From assembly GCA_035362935.1 (NCBI GenBank), contig DAOSEC010000022.1, positions 1 through 27,702 on the forward strand: a DNA stretch of 27,702 nt, given 5' to 3'. The position numbers and the translations under genes are program-made. The notes beneath the pieces are model-generated. The model worked only from the letters and a program-made list of their open reading frames with translations. It was not told where the DNA came from and did not search any database. Positions 1-8,115 of this stretch are shown here, piece after piece (positions within the stretch are counted from its first letter, which is position 1; each line of letters starts with the position of its first letter). Source of the DNA: DAOSEC01 sp035362935. Lineage in GTDB: Bacteria; Bacillota_I; Bacilli_A; ML615J-28; CAG-313.

Positions 1-69
1 AATTTCCTGCTCCACCTGTTCTGTTCAGTTTTCAAAGACCTATTTGCCAATGCCCTTTTTAGGCGGGCA
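1..69 (-). other. Leader of a probable rRNA operon (gene itself off the left edge)
   Basis: Read on the minus strand, positions 40-27 give GGTCTTTGAAAACT followed by GAACAGAACA. This is the string found upstream of 16S or 23S rRNA in many Firmicutes (compare the TTGAAAACTGAACAAAAC leader of Bacillus rRNA operons) and contains the boxA-like antitermination region. Two strong promoters directly upstream point leftwards, and there is no open frame here. No mature 16S sequence is visible, so the rRNA gene must start beyond position 1. A tRNA or other stable RNA operon is the alternative. Confidence 0.7.
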
Positions 70-75
70 GTGATA

Positions 76-104
76 ATTATATCTCATCTAGCTCTTAAAG
101 TCAA
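76..104 (-). promoter_or_regulatory. Promoter P2 of the putative rRNA operon
   Basis: Minus strand TTGACT (104-99), a 17-base spacer, then TATAAT (81-76). One mismatch from the sigma-A consensus with ideal spacing. It lies about 100 bases downstream of a second promoter, the usual tandem arrangement of rRNA operons. The predicted transcript starts near position 69, beside a GC-rich stretch. Confidence 0.8.
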
Positions 105-176
105 GGGTTTTGTTAACCATTTTTCTTTTTCCAAGAGTTAAATAAAAGGCTAATCTTTTTTGGACTAACCTTTCGT

Positions 177-245
177 ATTATACTATATTTTTGATGCTAG
201 TGTCAAGCAAAAGTGCACATCTTTTTCATCTTTTTCAAAATATTA
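177..245 (-). promoter_or_regulatory. Promoter P1 of the putative rRNA operon with A-rich upstream element
   Basis: Minus strand TTGACA (206-201), an 18-base spacer, then TATAAT (182-177): both hexamers are perfect. The sequence just upstream (about 245-220) has A-tracts (GAAAAAGATGAAAAAGATG) that could act as an UP element. It starts only about 50 bases after the stop of the preceding dehydrogenase gene, with no terminator seen between them. Confidence 0.82.
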
Positions 246-253
246 TTGCCAAG

Positions 254-1138
254 TTAGGAACTCAACGATACATTTGACTCCTTTAATAAAGCGTCCCAAT
301 CTAACTTAAGTTGCTTGTTTGTGATGTTCCATAAAGTCAATGCGTTGTCTGTTGTGACCAACCGTTTATGCGGAATTGCTACTTTTTCTTCATGATAATA
401 GAACAAATCTTGATCTAAGGTATCTTTGTTTTCTATAATATAAGAATAGGTTGCAACAACTTCACTCGGCTCTTTTCCTCTTCGTGCTGATAGATTCCAT
501 ATTTTCGCAAAGAGTGAATTTGTTGATTTTGTTCCAATTCCGGTTTTTACCAAACCTGGGTGTACTGCAAATGTCTTAACATTACTACTTGCTAATACAT
601 CTCGAAATGCCTTTGTAAATAGTAGATTGTATAACTTAGTTCTACAATACGATCTTAACATGTGGTAATGCTTTGTTGCCATAATATCTTTTGCATTAAA
701 TCTTGCAAGTATATGCATACGTGATGTCGTCGTAATCACAATACCGTGTTTCTTATTTAATTCATTATATAATAAATAAGACAAATACACCCCGGATAAA
801 TGGTTTACTTGATATTGCATTTCAAATCCATCACCAGTCATTATCTTCTTATGAGGAACGGTTGCTGCATTATTAATCAACACATCAACCCCATGTTGTG
901 AGACAAGTTCCTTAATGGCATCTGATGCAACGCGAACCTCTTCAAGGGAAGACAAGTCCGCTTTCACAAACGTTAAGTCGACGTTTGGGTTGATTTGCCT
1001 AATATCGTGATCACATTGACTCATTAACATTTCATTTCGAGCAATTCCAATGACTTTATAATTTGCCAATGCATATGTTTTAACAAGTTCAAATCCAATG
1101 CCAGAGGTTGCTCCAGTAACAATGATTGTTTTTTGCAT
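254..1138 (-). CDS. Short-chain dehydrogenase/reductase (SDR family)
   Basis: A 294-aa cytoplasmic oxidoreductase of the classical SDR fold, probably NADP(H)- or NAD(H)-dependent; its substrate cannot be read from the sequence. The N-terminal Rossmann motif TGATSGIG is at residues 8-15, NNAA (the NNAG position) at about 90-93, a Ser-containing stretch TTTSRMH precedes the catalytic site, and YCRTK supplies the catalytic Tyr and Lys (YxxxK). The overall pattern resembles retinol-dehydrogenase/WWOX-like SDRs, which are often annotated only as oxidoreductases. The start has a clean AGGAG site seven bases upstream. The gene follows nagA after a weak terminator-like hairpin and has no promoter of its own, so read-through from the uppS-nagA operon is likely. 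It is the last gene before the rRNA promoters. Confidence 0.88.
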   Translation of the reverse strand: MQKTIIVTGATSGIGFELVKTYALANYKVIGIARNEMLMSQCDHDIRQINPNVDLTFVKADLSSLEEVRVASDAIKELVSQHGVDVLINNAATVPHKKIMTGDGFEMQYQVNHLSGVYLSYLLYNELNKKHGIVITTTSRMHILARFNAKDIMATKHYHMLRSYCRTKLYNLLFTKAFRDVLASSNVKTFAVHPGLVKTGIGTKSTNSLFAKIWNLSARRGKEPSEVVATYSYIIENKDTLDQDLFYYHEEKVAIPHKRLVTTDNALTLWNITNKQLKLDWDALLKESNVSLSS

Positions 1139-1151
1139 AAATTCTCCTTAG

Positions 1152-1179
1152 AAACGAAAAGCCGATTGAATCATCGGCT
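1152..1179 (-). terminator. Weak hairpin terminator/attenuator after nagA
   Basis: On the minus strand AGCCGAT, a 6-base loop and ATCGGCT form a 7-bp stem (1179-1160) followed by TTTCGTTTC. It sits between the nagA stop and the dehydrogenase ribosome site. The interrupted U-tract suggests partial termination. Confidence 0.5.
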
Positions 1180-1185
1180 ATCCTT

Positions 1186-2346
1186 TTATTCTTTTGTGTA
1201 TATTACATTTCCTGCTCGAATTGTTTTATATACATTCATCTTTGTATCGATAAAGGCAAAATCACCATCGTATCCAACTTGAATCTTTCCCTTATGCTTG
1301 TCTAAGCCTAAGTTGAGTGCTGGTGCATAGGATGCCATATCAATTGCTTCCATCAGTTTAATGTTAACAAATTGTGACATATTGTAAACCGCATCGTTTA
1401 ATTTTAAGATACTTCCAGCCAACACACCATTTAGTAATCTTGCTGAACCATGTTCCACAACGACTTCCTGACCACCAAGTTCGTAACGTCCATCCGGCAT
1501 ATGTTTTGCTCTCATGGCATCGGTAACAAGAATCAATTTATGCTTTGGTTTCGCGCGATAAACAATGTTTATTGCTTCTTTTGACACGTGTATTCCATCT
1601 GCAATCAATTCTGTCGCAAGTTCATCTATTGATAAGCCTGCCCCAACGGCACCAACCTCGCGGTGATTAAAGCCTTTCATCGCATTATAAATATGTGTCA
1701 TACAGGATGCTCCAGCATGAACTGCTTGCTTCATACACTCGTAATTACCAGATGTATGTCCCAAAGACGATATGATTCCTTTTTCTTTTAAATATGTAAT
1801 AAACTCAGTTCCAGATTCCTCTGGTGCTAGTGTTACCATTTTAATCGTGTTCCCAGATGCTTCTAAGTACTCTTCAAATAGTGGTACGCTTGGTTTTACA
1901 ATATATTCTGGTAAATGTGCACCTTTGTAATCTGCGGATAAGAATGGTCCTTCTAAGTGAACTCCAAGCACTTCTGCTCCGTCTATTCTATTTTGTTCCT
2001 TATATGATTTAATCGCTGTCAAAGCATTGATAATTTTTTCTTTGTGATGCGTGATTGTTGTTGCTAAAAAACCTGTGACACCTTCTTTTGCGAGTGTAGT
2101 CGCAATCGAATGGATGGCTTCATAACTAGCATCCATCGCATCATAACCACTTGCTCCATGAACATGTTGATCTAAAAATCCTGGGACAACAATCCAATCT
2201 TCTTGTGCAGAAATGATATTAACTCCGGTTGGTGCAGTAATATCTTGTCCAATGCTCGCAATCTTACCATCCTTCACAAGAATAGATGTTTTCTTAATTC
2301 CTTGTCCGTATAAGTATGCATTTACATTTTGCAAAAATACATTCAT
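1186..2346 (-). CDS. nagA: N-acetylglucosamine-6-phosphate deacetylase
   Basis: Amidohydrolase-superfamily enzyme (386 aa) that removes acetate from GlcNAc-6-phosphate to give glucosamine-6-phosphate, in the cytoplasm, during amino-sugar use or cell-wall recycling. All family landmarks are present: HVH at residues 61-63, LEGPF with metal-ligand Glu132, LGHTSG with His197, HIYNAMKGFNHRE with His218, and VTDAM with catalytic Asp276. Length is normal. A GGAGG site precedes the ATG, 30 bases after proS. It stands without a recognisable nagB neighbour, at the tail of the isoprenoid/proS operon where Bacillus carries polC, so its expression is probably constitutive with that operon and not sugar-induced. 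Confidence 0.95.
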   Translation of the reverse strand: MNVFLQNVNAYLYGQGIKKTSILVKDGKIASIGQDITAPTGVNIISAQEDWIVVPGFLDQHVHGASGYDAMDASYEAIHSIATTLAKEGVTGFLATTITHHKEKIINALTAIKSYKEQNRIDGAEVLGVHLEGPFLSADYKGAHLPEYIVKPSVPLFEEYLEASGNTIKMVTLAPEESGTEFITYLKEKGIISSLGHTSGNYECMKQAVHAGASCMTHIYNAMKGFNHREVGAVGAGLSIDELATELIADGIHVSKEAINIVYRAKPKHKLILVTDAMRAKHMPDGRYELGGQEVVVEHGSARLLNGVLAGSILKLNDAVYNMSQFVNIKLMEAIDMASYAPALNLGLDKHKGKIQVGYDGDFAFIDTKMNVYKTIRAGNVIYTKE

Positions 2347-2376
2347 CTTTATCCTCCAATAGGTACAATCATTTAT

Positions 2377-3624
2377 TTATAAACGAAATAGTGATGCGTT
2401 TATCTCACTTATGTTAACTTCTGTCACTAAATCGGTTGCTAGTTCTTTTACTTCAACAATACCACTAACTGCTTTTTTCGATACAATAATTCGGTATGGC
2501 GATCCAATCAAATCGGCATCACCAAACTTAACTCCTGCTCGTTCATCACGGTTATCAAATAGTACTTCAACTTTATCTTTTAATAATTGTTGATATAAAT
2601 CATATGCTTTTTGGTAAGACTCTGTTCCTTCTTTTTCAAGTGGAATGACATGAACCATAAATGGAGCTGTGCTTTTTGGCCATACAATCTTCGTTCCTTG
2701 ATTGTTTTGTTCAATGATTGCCATCAACAATCTAGAAATCCCCATTCCATAACATCCCATAATAATTGGTTTCTTCACTTGATCTTTATCAATAAACATT
2801 GCACTCATTGGTTCAGAATACTTGGTTCCAAGTTTGAATACATGTCCTGCTTCAATTCCTTTTGCTAACTTGATGGTTCCTACTCCATCTGGGGATGGAT
2901 CACCATCTTTTAAATCAACAACCTCAACATTAGTCGCAAATGTTCCGGTATCACTATATGCAATGGTATCTTCTCCAATATCACATAGCACCATAAACTC
3001 TTCACTAGAGGATCCACCAATTTGACCGCTGTTCGCAGTCACTGGTCGATAATGGAGTTGCAAACGGTCTAAAGTATTTCTATATGCAACACGAACCTTT
3101 TCGTACCAAAGATCCAAATCTTCATTCGTCGAATGGAATGTGTACAAATCCTTCATAATGAACTCTCTTCCTCGCATGAGTCCAAAGCGAGGACGAAACT
3201 CATCTCTAAATTTTGTTTGAATTTGATATAACGCCAGTGGTAACTTTTTATAACTATTCACATATTCACGAACAAGCGTCGTGATGACTTCTTCATGGGT
3301 TGGACCTAAGCAAAATTCACGGTCATGACGATCTTGTAAACGAACAAGTTCTTTTCCATATACATCCCATCTGCCACTTTCTACCCATATGTCTTTTGGT
3401 TGCATCGCAGGCATCAACAGTTCACTACATCCAATCGAATCTAATTCTTCTCGAATAATTGTTGAAATTTTTTGAATCACGCGATGAGCAAGTGGTAAAT
3501 ATGAATAAATCCCTGCTGCATTTTGACGAATATATCCACCTCTTAAAAGCAATTGATGACTAATCACTTCTGCTTCTTTTGGTGTTTCTCTTAGTGTTGG
3601 AACAAATAATAAACTTTGTAACAT
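2377..3624 (-). CDS. proS: Prolyl-tRNA synthetase, bacterial type lacking the INS editing domain
   Basis: Class II aminoacyl-tRNA synthetase that charges tRNA-Pro. Catalytic landmarks of the bacterial type are clear: LGPTHEE near residue 107, FRDEFRPRFGLMRGREFIMKD at about 139-158, GSSSEEF at 204-210, GCYGMGISR at 290-298, then an anticodon-binding domain from about 320 to 415. At 415 aa it is some 150 residues shorter than usual bacterial ProRS (about 570). The sequence runs straight from FATNVE (229-234) into GDPSPDGVGT (241-250), segments that flank the ~165-residue INS post-transfer editing domain in the E. coli enzyme, so INS is cleanly absent. Start: ATG one base after the rseP stop, with AGGAG upstream. 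The frame is intact, so this is domain loss and not a pseudogene. Confidence 0.95.
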   Translation of the reverse strand: MLQSLLFVPTLRETPKEAEVISHQLLLRGGYIRQNAAGIYSYLPLAHRVIQKISTIIREELDSIGCSELLMPAMQPKDIWVESGRWDVYGKELVRLQDRHDREFCLGPTHEEVITTLVREYVNSYKKLPLALYQIQTKFRDEFRPRFGLMRGREFIMKDLYTFHSTNEDLDLWYEKVRVAYRNTLDRLQLHYRPVTANSGQIGGSSSEEFMVLCDIGEDTIAYSDTGTFATNVEVVDLKDGDPSPDGVGTIKLAKGIEAGHVFKLGTKYSEPMSAMFIDKDQVKKPIIMGCYGMGISRLLMAIIEQNNQGTKIVWPKSTAPFMVHVIPLEKEGTESYQKAYDLYQQLLKDKVEVLFDNRDERAGVKFGDADLIGSPYRIIVSKKAVSGIVEVKELATDLVTEVNISEINASLFRL

Positions 3625-3625
3625 C

Positions 3626-5239
3626 TTAATTAACTCCTATCAATCCTGAAATCCATCTTACTAAGTCATTCCATGTCACAAACACAAATAGTAACATCAG
3701 TGCGACCAATCCGACTGTATGGATAATATTTTCTATCTTTTTATTTATTGTTTTCTTCGATACTGCTTCCACACCTAAGAATGCCAATCTACTTCCATCC
3801 AAAGCAGGAATTGGTAATAGATTGATAAATCCAACGTTAACGCTTAGTATTGCCGTCCAGTTCAATAAAGCGACAAATCCTTGTTTCGCAACATCGGTTG
3901 TCATTGTTAAAATTCCAAGTGGTCCACTTAAATCTTTGATTCCTAATCGACTGTTGGTAAACAGCAGTCTTAATGTATCAAAAATCAGTGTGAATGCACT
4001 AGCTGTTCCGGTAAATGCATATCCTAGTGATTGACCAAACGAGAATTCACGAATTGGAGATACTCCAATTTGAAGTCTTGCGATTGGTAAACCTTGCATT
4101 TCTAAAATAGAGTTATCATATGGTAAGAAGGTTATCGACTCCTCCATTCCATCTCTTAGCACTTTTAATTCAACTTCATTCCCCGCAGGGTTTTCCATAA
4201 ATGCGTCAATAACATCTTGCCAATTAGAAATGATTGTTATGACAGCGCCAACTTTGATTTCAAGGATTTCGTCTCCTTTGATTAGCCCTGCGTTTCCAGC
4301 AATCGTTCTTGGGTTGATGTTTCCAACAATTACTTTCGATGCATTCGTATAATCACTCACAATTCCACTTGAATAAATTAAAATTTGTGGTGAAACTGCT
4401 GTTTGATATGTCACTCCATCACGTTCGTATGTGACCGGGATATCATATGTGTATTGATCACGGTAGTGTAACATTGCTTGAGAAATATCTTCCCACTTCG
4501 TAATTTCAAATGTACCTATTTGTTTGATTTTATCAAAATCTTCTAATCCTGCAAGTGCAATAGGACTTTGATCATTGATATCTCTAACCTGATTGGATGA
4601 TAATACAGGAAACCCTGTAATCAAACCAATTAGAAAGAATAACACAATCGCTAACACAAAGTTCATAGATGGACCAGCTAAGATTGTCTTAAAGCGAGCT
4701 CCAACCCCTTTGTTTGAAAATGAGCGATCGTATGGTGATATCTGAATTTCCTTGTTTTTGTCAAAGACAACCATCGCATTTCGAGCAATGGTTATAAGTT
4801 CAACTTTGCCATCATCATCTCGATATTCTAAAAACAATTCGTTTGCCAAGGCTTTTTTAGTACCAATTAAATCATAAGATAGAATCGATACGCGTGGTAA
4901 AGTGATGTATTTTGGATTGTCTAAATCGGTGATAATCTTAGTTACAATGTTTCGTTCGATTAACAAACGCACTTCATTAATATTTGATAAGAGATTACTT
5001 TCAACCTCTTCACCAGACATAGACACGAATCCACCAATTGGGATTGCTCGAATCGAGTACATTGTTTCTCCTTTTTTTCTTTGCCAAATAACTGGTCCCA
5101 TACCAATTGCGAACTCATGACACAAAATCCCTGCTTTTTTAGCAAAGTAAAAATGTCCAAATTCATGAACTAGTACAATTAAACCAAGTACGATAACAAA
5201 TGATATCACACCAATAATGGAACTTAATAATTCTGCCAT
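3626..5239 (-). CDS. rseP: Site-2 zinc metalloprotease RseP/RasP with two PDZ domains
   Basis: Intramembrane protease of the S2P family, which cleaves anti-sigma factors and remnant signal peptides inside the membrane. The zinc motif HEFGH is at residues 25-29 in the first membrane segment, and the distal LDG aspartate motif (PIPALDG) is at about 477-482. A hydrophobic helix after KTILAGPSMNFVLA (about 187-210) and a final pair near the C terminus complete the membrane core. It is 537 aa long, about 110 more than B. subtilis RasP. The extra length lies in the region between about 215 and 400, which reads as two tandem PDZ-like domains (two GL-x-GD/DKI-type carboxylate loops: AGLEDFDKI and AGLIKGDEIL), and in a membrane-reentrant loop at about 60-180. 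Start supported by AGGAG overlapping the dxr stop. Confidence 0.93.
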   Translation of the reverse strand: MAELLSSIIGVISFVIVLGLIVLVHEFGHFYFAKKAGILCHEFAIGMGPVIWQRKKGETMYSIRAIPIGGFVSMSGEEVESNLLSNINEVRLLIERNIVTKIITDLDNPKYITLPRVSILSYDLIGTKKALANELFLEYRDDDGKVELITIARNAMVVFDKNKEIQISPYDRSFSNKGVGARFKTILAGPSMNFVLAIVLFFLIGLITGFPVLSSNQVRDINDQSPIALAGLEDFDKIKQIGTFEITKWEDISQAMLHYRDQYTYDIPVTYERDGVTYQTAVSPQILIYSSGIVSDYTNASKVIVGNINPRTIAGNAGLIKGDEILEIKVGAVITIISNWQDVIDAFMENPAGNEVELKVLRDGMEESITFLPYDNSILEMQGLPIARLQIGVSPIREFSFGQSLGYAFTGTASAFTLIFDTLRLLFTNSRLGIKDLSGPLGILTMTTDVAKQGFVALLNWTAILSVNVGFINLLPIPALDGSRLAFLGVEAVSKKTINKKIENIIHTVGLVALMLLFVFVTWNDLVRWISGLIGVN

Positions 5240-5247
5240 ATAATCTC

Positions 5248-6396
5248 CTATTTGTATTGTGACAATACTTCTTCTTTAATGAGTTTATCTACGCTTAGAA
5301 TATCTTCTAAGGTTGGATTGTTAATGTTTGTTGTCTTTTTTAACATGTTTTCAATGATTTGTTCAATTTCAACAAACCGAATCTTTTCTTGTAAAAACAA
5401 AGATACCGCTGCTTCATTGCTTGCATTGAACACGGTTGGCATAATCCCACCAGCCATTCCTGCTTCATAAGCCATCTTTAAACACGGATAACGATTAAAA
5501 TCCATTGGTTTGAATGTTAAAGACCCTATCTTGGATAACTCCAATCCTTCGTCTAACAGATATGGTGCTCTTTGAGGATATGTGAGAGCATACTGAATTG
5601 GAAGTCGCATATCGCTTTTCCCTAATTGTGCAATGACACTGTTATCCACAAATTCAACGTATGAATGAATGATGCTTTGATGGTGAAGGATGGTTTTAAT
5701 CATATCATAAGGCATATCAAATAGGAAATGCGCTTCAATGACTTCTAATCCCTTATTCACCATGGTTGCACTATCAATGGTTATTTTACTACCCATTGAC
5801 CAATTTGGATGGTTTAATGCTTCTTTTAATGTAACGTGTTCGAGTTCTTCTCTTGACAAATCGCGAAACGACCCGCCGCTTGCTGTAATGACGATTTGTT
5901 TTACTTCGTTTTTATTTCTCCCAACAAGAACCTGAAAAATCGCAGAATGTTCACTATCAATTGGTATTAGCTTCACATTGCATTCTTTTGCAAGTTTTGT
6001 AACAAACTCACCTCCAACAACCAATGTTTCCTTGTTGGCCAATAAAATATCTCTTGAACGCTCAATCGCAACTAATGTTGGCTTTAATCCAACTGATCCA
6101 ACAAGTGCATTGATACAAACCCCTCGGCACGTTCCAAAGTCCACTGCCTCAATCAAACCTTCTTCGCCAAATCCTGTTACGACATCTGGAAAAAGTTCTT
6201 TGATGCGTAATGCATCACGTTCTTCTTGCATCGACACAAATTTGGGTTGAAACTTATGGATAATATCAATTGCTTTTTCAATGTTTTTCCCACATGTAAT
6301 GCTTACCAAACGAAACTCATCCGGCATAGATGAAATAACTTCTAATACTTGACTTCCAATTGAACCAGTTGCTCCTAGTAAATATATCTTTTTCAT
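5248..6396 (-). CDS. dxr: 1-deoxy-D-xylulose-5-phosphate reductoisomerase
   Basis: Second enzyme of the non-mevalonate (MEP) isoprenoid pathway: NADPH-dependent conversion of DXP to MEP. From the chosen start (MKKIYLLG) it is 382 aa, the usual length. It shows the nucleotide-binding GATGSIG at residues 8-14, the metal/substrate segment IPIDSEHSA, and TIDSATMVNKGLEVIEAH, a family signature. The upstream five-codon extension is rejected because AGGTGG lies just before this ATG and the family N terminus begins here. It starts eight bases after the cdsA stop. Its presence shows that this organism makes isoprenoids through MEP, feeding UppS two genes upstream. Confidence 0.97.
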   Translation of the reverse strand: MKKIYLLGATGSIGSQVLEVISSMPDEFRLVSITCGKNIEKAIDIIHKFQPKFVSMQEERDALRIKELFPDVVTGFGEEGLIEAVDFGTCRGVCINALVGSVGLKPTLVAIERSRDILLANKETLVVGGEFVTKLAKECNVKLIPIDSEHSAIFQVLVGRNKNEVKQIVITASGGSFRDLSREELEHVTLKEALNHPNWSMGSKITIDSATMVNKGLEVIEAHFLFDMPYDMIKTILHHQSIIHSYVEFVDNSVIAQLGKSDMRLPIQYALTYPQRAPYLLDEGLELSKIGSLTFKPMDFNRYPCLKMAYEAGMAGGIMPTVFNASNEAAVSLFLQEKIRFVEIEQIIENMLKKTTNINNPTLEDILSVDKLIKEEVLSQYK

Positions 6397-6403
6397 AAAC
6401 CAC

Positions 6404-7246
6404 CTACACAAGACGAATTAGAACAAATAATATATAAAAAACCATTCCTGTAAAAATCATGCTGTCAAAACGGTCCAATACTCCACCATGTCCTGGAAAA
6501 ATATTACCGAAATCTTTAATCTTATAATTTCTTTTTAATTTTGATGCTACTAAGTCACCAATTTGAACAAACACTGTCAAAAGCAGCGTCATTAGAAATG
6601 TTAATACAACTGTAAATCCAATTGACTCAATTGCAGGAAACATATCTAACTTTAATATAAAAGCAAATAACGTTCCAACAAGCGCTCCAAATACTGACCC
6701 TCCAATTGCACCCTCTATGGATTTTTTCGGACTGATATCAGGTGATAGTTTCTTTTTCCCAAAGTTAATTCCAACCAAATAAGCAAAGGTGTCTGTCACG
6801 ATAACAACTAGTACCATAAATAGAAACCATGCAAGACCTGTTCCTTGCATAAATCGAATCGATGACAAATAAGCAACACTTATACCTGTATAAAAAAGCG
6901 TGAACAATAGATAGTTCATGACCTCAGCTTCTTGCTTATGGAACAAGATTGGTAGTGCTAAAAATACAACAAATGCTCCTGTAATAAATATCGTATACCA
7001 AACTGGATTCATAATTTGTGCAGTATGAATTAAGTAATGAAGCACAACTGCGAATCCTGATACAACTGGCATTATATACTTATACTTTCCAATGGTTTCA
7101 TTTTTCAATCGAAACATCATTATTAGTTCATAGGCTGCAATCATAGAAAGTAGAGTAGCTACCACTAAAAAAGGAATGCCTCCAATCCAGATGACTGGGA
7201 CCAATACCGCTAGCAGTACGATTGCTGTAATAGTTCTTGATTTCAT
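6404..7246 (-). CDS. cdsA: Phosphatidate cytidylyltransferase (CDP-diglyceride synthase)
   Basis: Integral membrane enzyme that makes CDP-diacylglycerol from phosphatidate and CTP, the entry point for phosphatidylglycerol and cardiolipin. From MKSRTITA it is 280 aa with roughly eight hydrophobic segments and the CDP-DAG synthase signature near the C terminus: KRNYKIKDFGNIFPGHGG followed by LDRFDS. The seven-codon upstream extension is unlikely because GGGAG sits directly before this ATG, which is separated by one base from the uppS stop (TAATATG), implying translational coupling. It belongs to the uppS-cdsA-dxr-rseP-proS block that is conserved in Bacillus. Confidence 0.96.
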   Translation of the reverse strand: MKSRTITAIVLLAVLVPVIWIGGIPFLVVATLLSMIAAYELIMMFRLKNETIGKYKYIMPVVSGFAVVLHYLIHTAQIMNPVWYTIFITGAFVVFLALPILFHKQEAEVMNYLLFTLFYTGISVAYLSSIRFMQGTGLAWFLFMVLVVIVTDTFAYLVGINFGKKKLSPDISPKKSIEGAIGGSVFGALVGTLFAFILKLDMFPAIESIGFTVVLTFLMTLLLTVFVQIGDLVASKLKRNYKIKDFGNIFPGHGGVLDRFDSMIFTGMVFYILFVLIRLV

Positions 7247-7247
7247 A

Positions 7248-7976
7248 TTATTCTCCCAACCCTCCAAATCTTCGTTCTCTCGATTGATATGATATGATTG
7301 CTTTCTTTAACTCAGATTTATGAAAATCTGGCCATAGTTTTGTCGTAAAGTAAATTTCAGAATAAGCGATTTGCCATAACATAAAATTACTTATGCGTTC
7401 TTCTCCGCTTGTTCGAATTAACAAGTCGACAGGTGGTAAATCTTTGGTATATAAATTGTTTGTAATTGTTTTTTCATCAATATCCAAAATTGATAACATT
7501 CCTAACTGAACTTGTTTTGTTATTTCTTTGGTGACATGAACCAATTCTTTTTGAGATCCGTAATTCAAAGCTACCACAAATGTAAATCCTGTATTCATAG
7601 AGGTTTCTCGTTCGAGTTGATCGATTTTATCAACCAATTCTTGATTTAGATGGTCACGCTCACCAATAATGCGTATCTTAATGTTTCGCTTAGCTGCTTC
7701 TTTTCGGTGATTTTCAAAAAAGTCAATCGCTAGTTTCATTAGAAAATCCACTTCTTGTGCGGGACGATTCCAATTTTCTGTGCTAAATGCATAAACCGTG
7801 AGTACTTTAACTCCAAATTCCATACAAGCATCAATAATGTTTCTTAAGTTGAGTGCTCCTTTTTGATGACCAAAATTGCGAGGCATTCCTCGCTTCTTTG
7901 CCCATCTACCATTGCCATCCATTATGATAGCTATGTGTGCTGGTATTTTGTCTTGATTCAAGATTGCTTGGTTCAT
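7248..7976 (-). CDS. uppS: Undecaprenyl (isoprenyl) diphosphate synthase, cis-prenyltransferase
   Basis: Condenses isopentenyl units onto farnesyl diphosphate in cis to make the C55 carrier used for peptidoglycan and other surface polymers; peripheral membrane/cytoplasmic. It shows IMDGNGRWAKKRG at about residues 18-30 with catalytic Asp20, a central AFSTENWNRP, and the C-terminal LLIRTSGEERISNFMLWQ. I chose the third ATG (MNQAILNQ, 242 aa) because AAGGGTGG lies five bases upstream; the two in-frame ATGs at 7994 and 7979 either overlap or crowd that site, and the predicted transcription start is near 7994. It is the first gene after the frr terminator and has its own promoter. Confidence 0.96.
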   Translation of the reverse strand: MNQAILNQDKIPAHIAIIMDGNGRWAKKRGMPRNFGHQKGALNLRNIIDACMEFGVKVLTVYAFSTENWNRPAQEVDFLMKLAIDFFENHRKEAAKRNIKIRIIGERDHLNQELVDKIDQLERETSMNTGFTFVVALNYGSQKELVHVTKEITKQVQLGMLSILDIDEKTITNNLYTKDLPPVDLLIRTSGEERISNFMLWQIAYSEIYFTTKLWPDFHKSELKKAIISYQSRERRFGGLGE

Positions 7977-8000
7977 CATACCCACCCTTATCATCTAATT

Positions 8001-8029
8001 ATTATACTATTATTTTTGGTTTTTTGCCA
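8001..8029 (-). promoter_or_regulatory. Putative promoter of the uppS-cdsA-dxr-rseP-proS-nagA operon
   Basis: Minus strand TATAAT (8006-8001) with a weak -35 TGGCAA (8029-8024) at 17 bases. Only the -10 is strong. Placement between the frr terminator and uppS supports it. The predicted start would be about 20 bases before the chosen uppS codon. Confidence 0.55.
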
Positions 8030-8033
8030 TACT

Positions 8034-8082
8034 TTTATGAAAATACATAAATTGAAATTTATGAAAATACATAAATTGAAAT
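8034..8082. repeat. Two perfect tandem copies of a 24-bp AT-rich unit
   Basis: Positions 8034-8057 and 8058-8081 are identical, each beginning TTTATGAAAATACATAAATT. They lie between the frr terminator and the uppS promoter, upstream of the -35 on the minus strand. Only two copies without spacers, so not CRISPR; probably a recent tandem duplication. Confidence 0.9.
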
Positions 8083-8107
8083 AAAAAGCAGTCGCAAGAC
8101 TGCCTTT
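8083..8107 (-). terminator. Intrinsic terminator after frr
   Basis: On the minus strand GCAGTC, loop TTGC, GACTGC (8103-8088) is followed by TTTTT (8087-8083) and preceded by an A-rich run. A textbook Rho-independent terminator just past the frr stop. Confidence 0.88.
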
Positions 8108-8115
8108 AAAAAGTA

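Noticed and set aside
8034..8082. Possible CRISPR-like array
   Set aside because: Only two directly abutting copies without spacers; no cas genes in the window.
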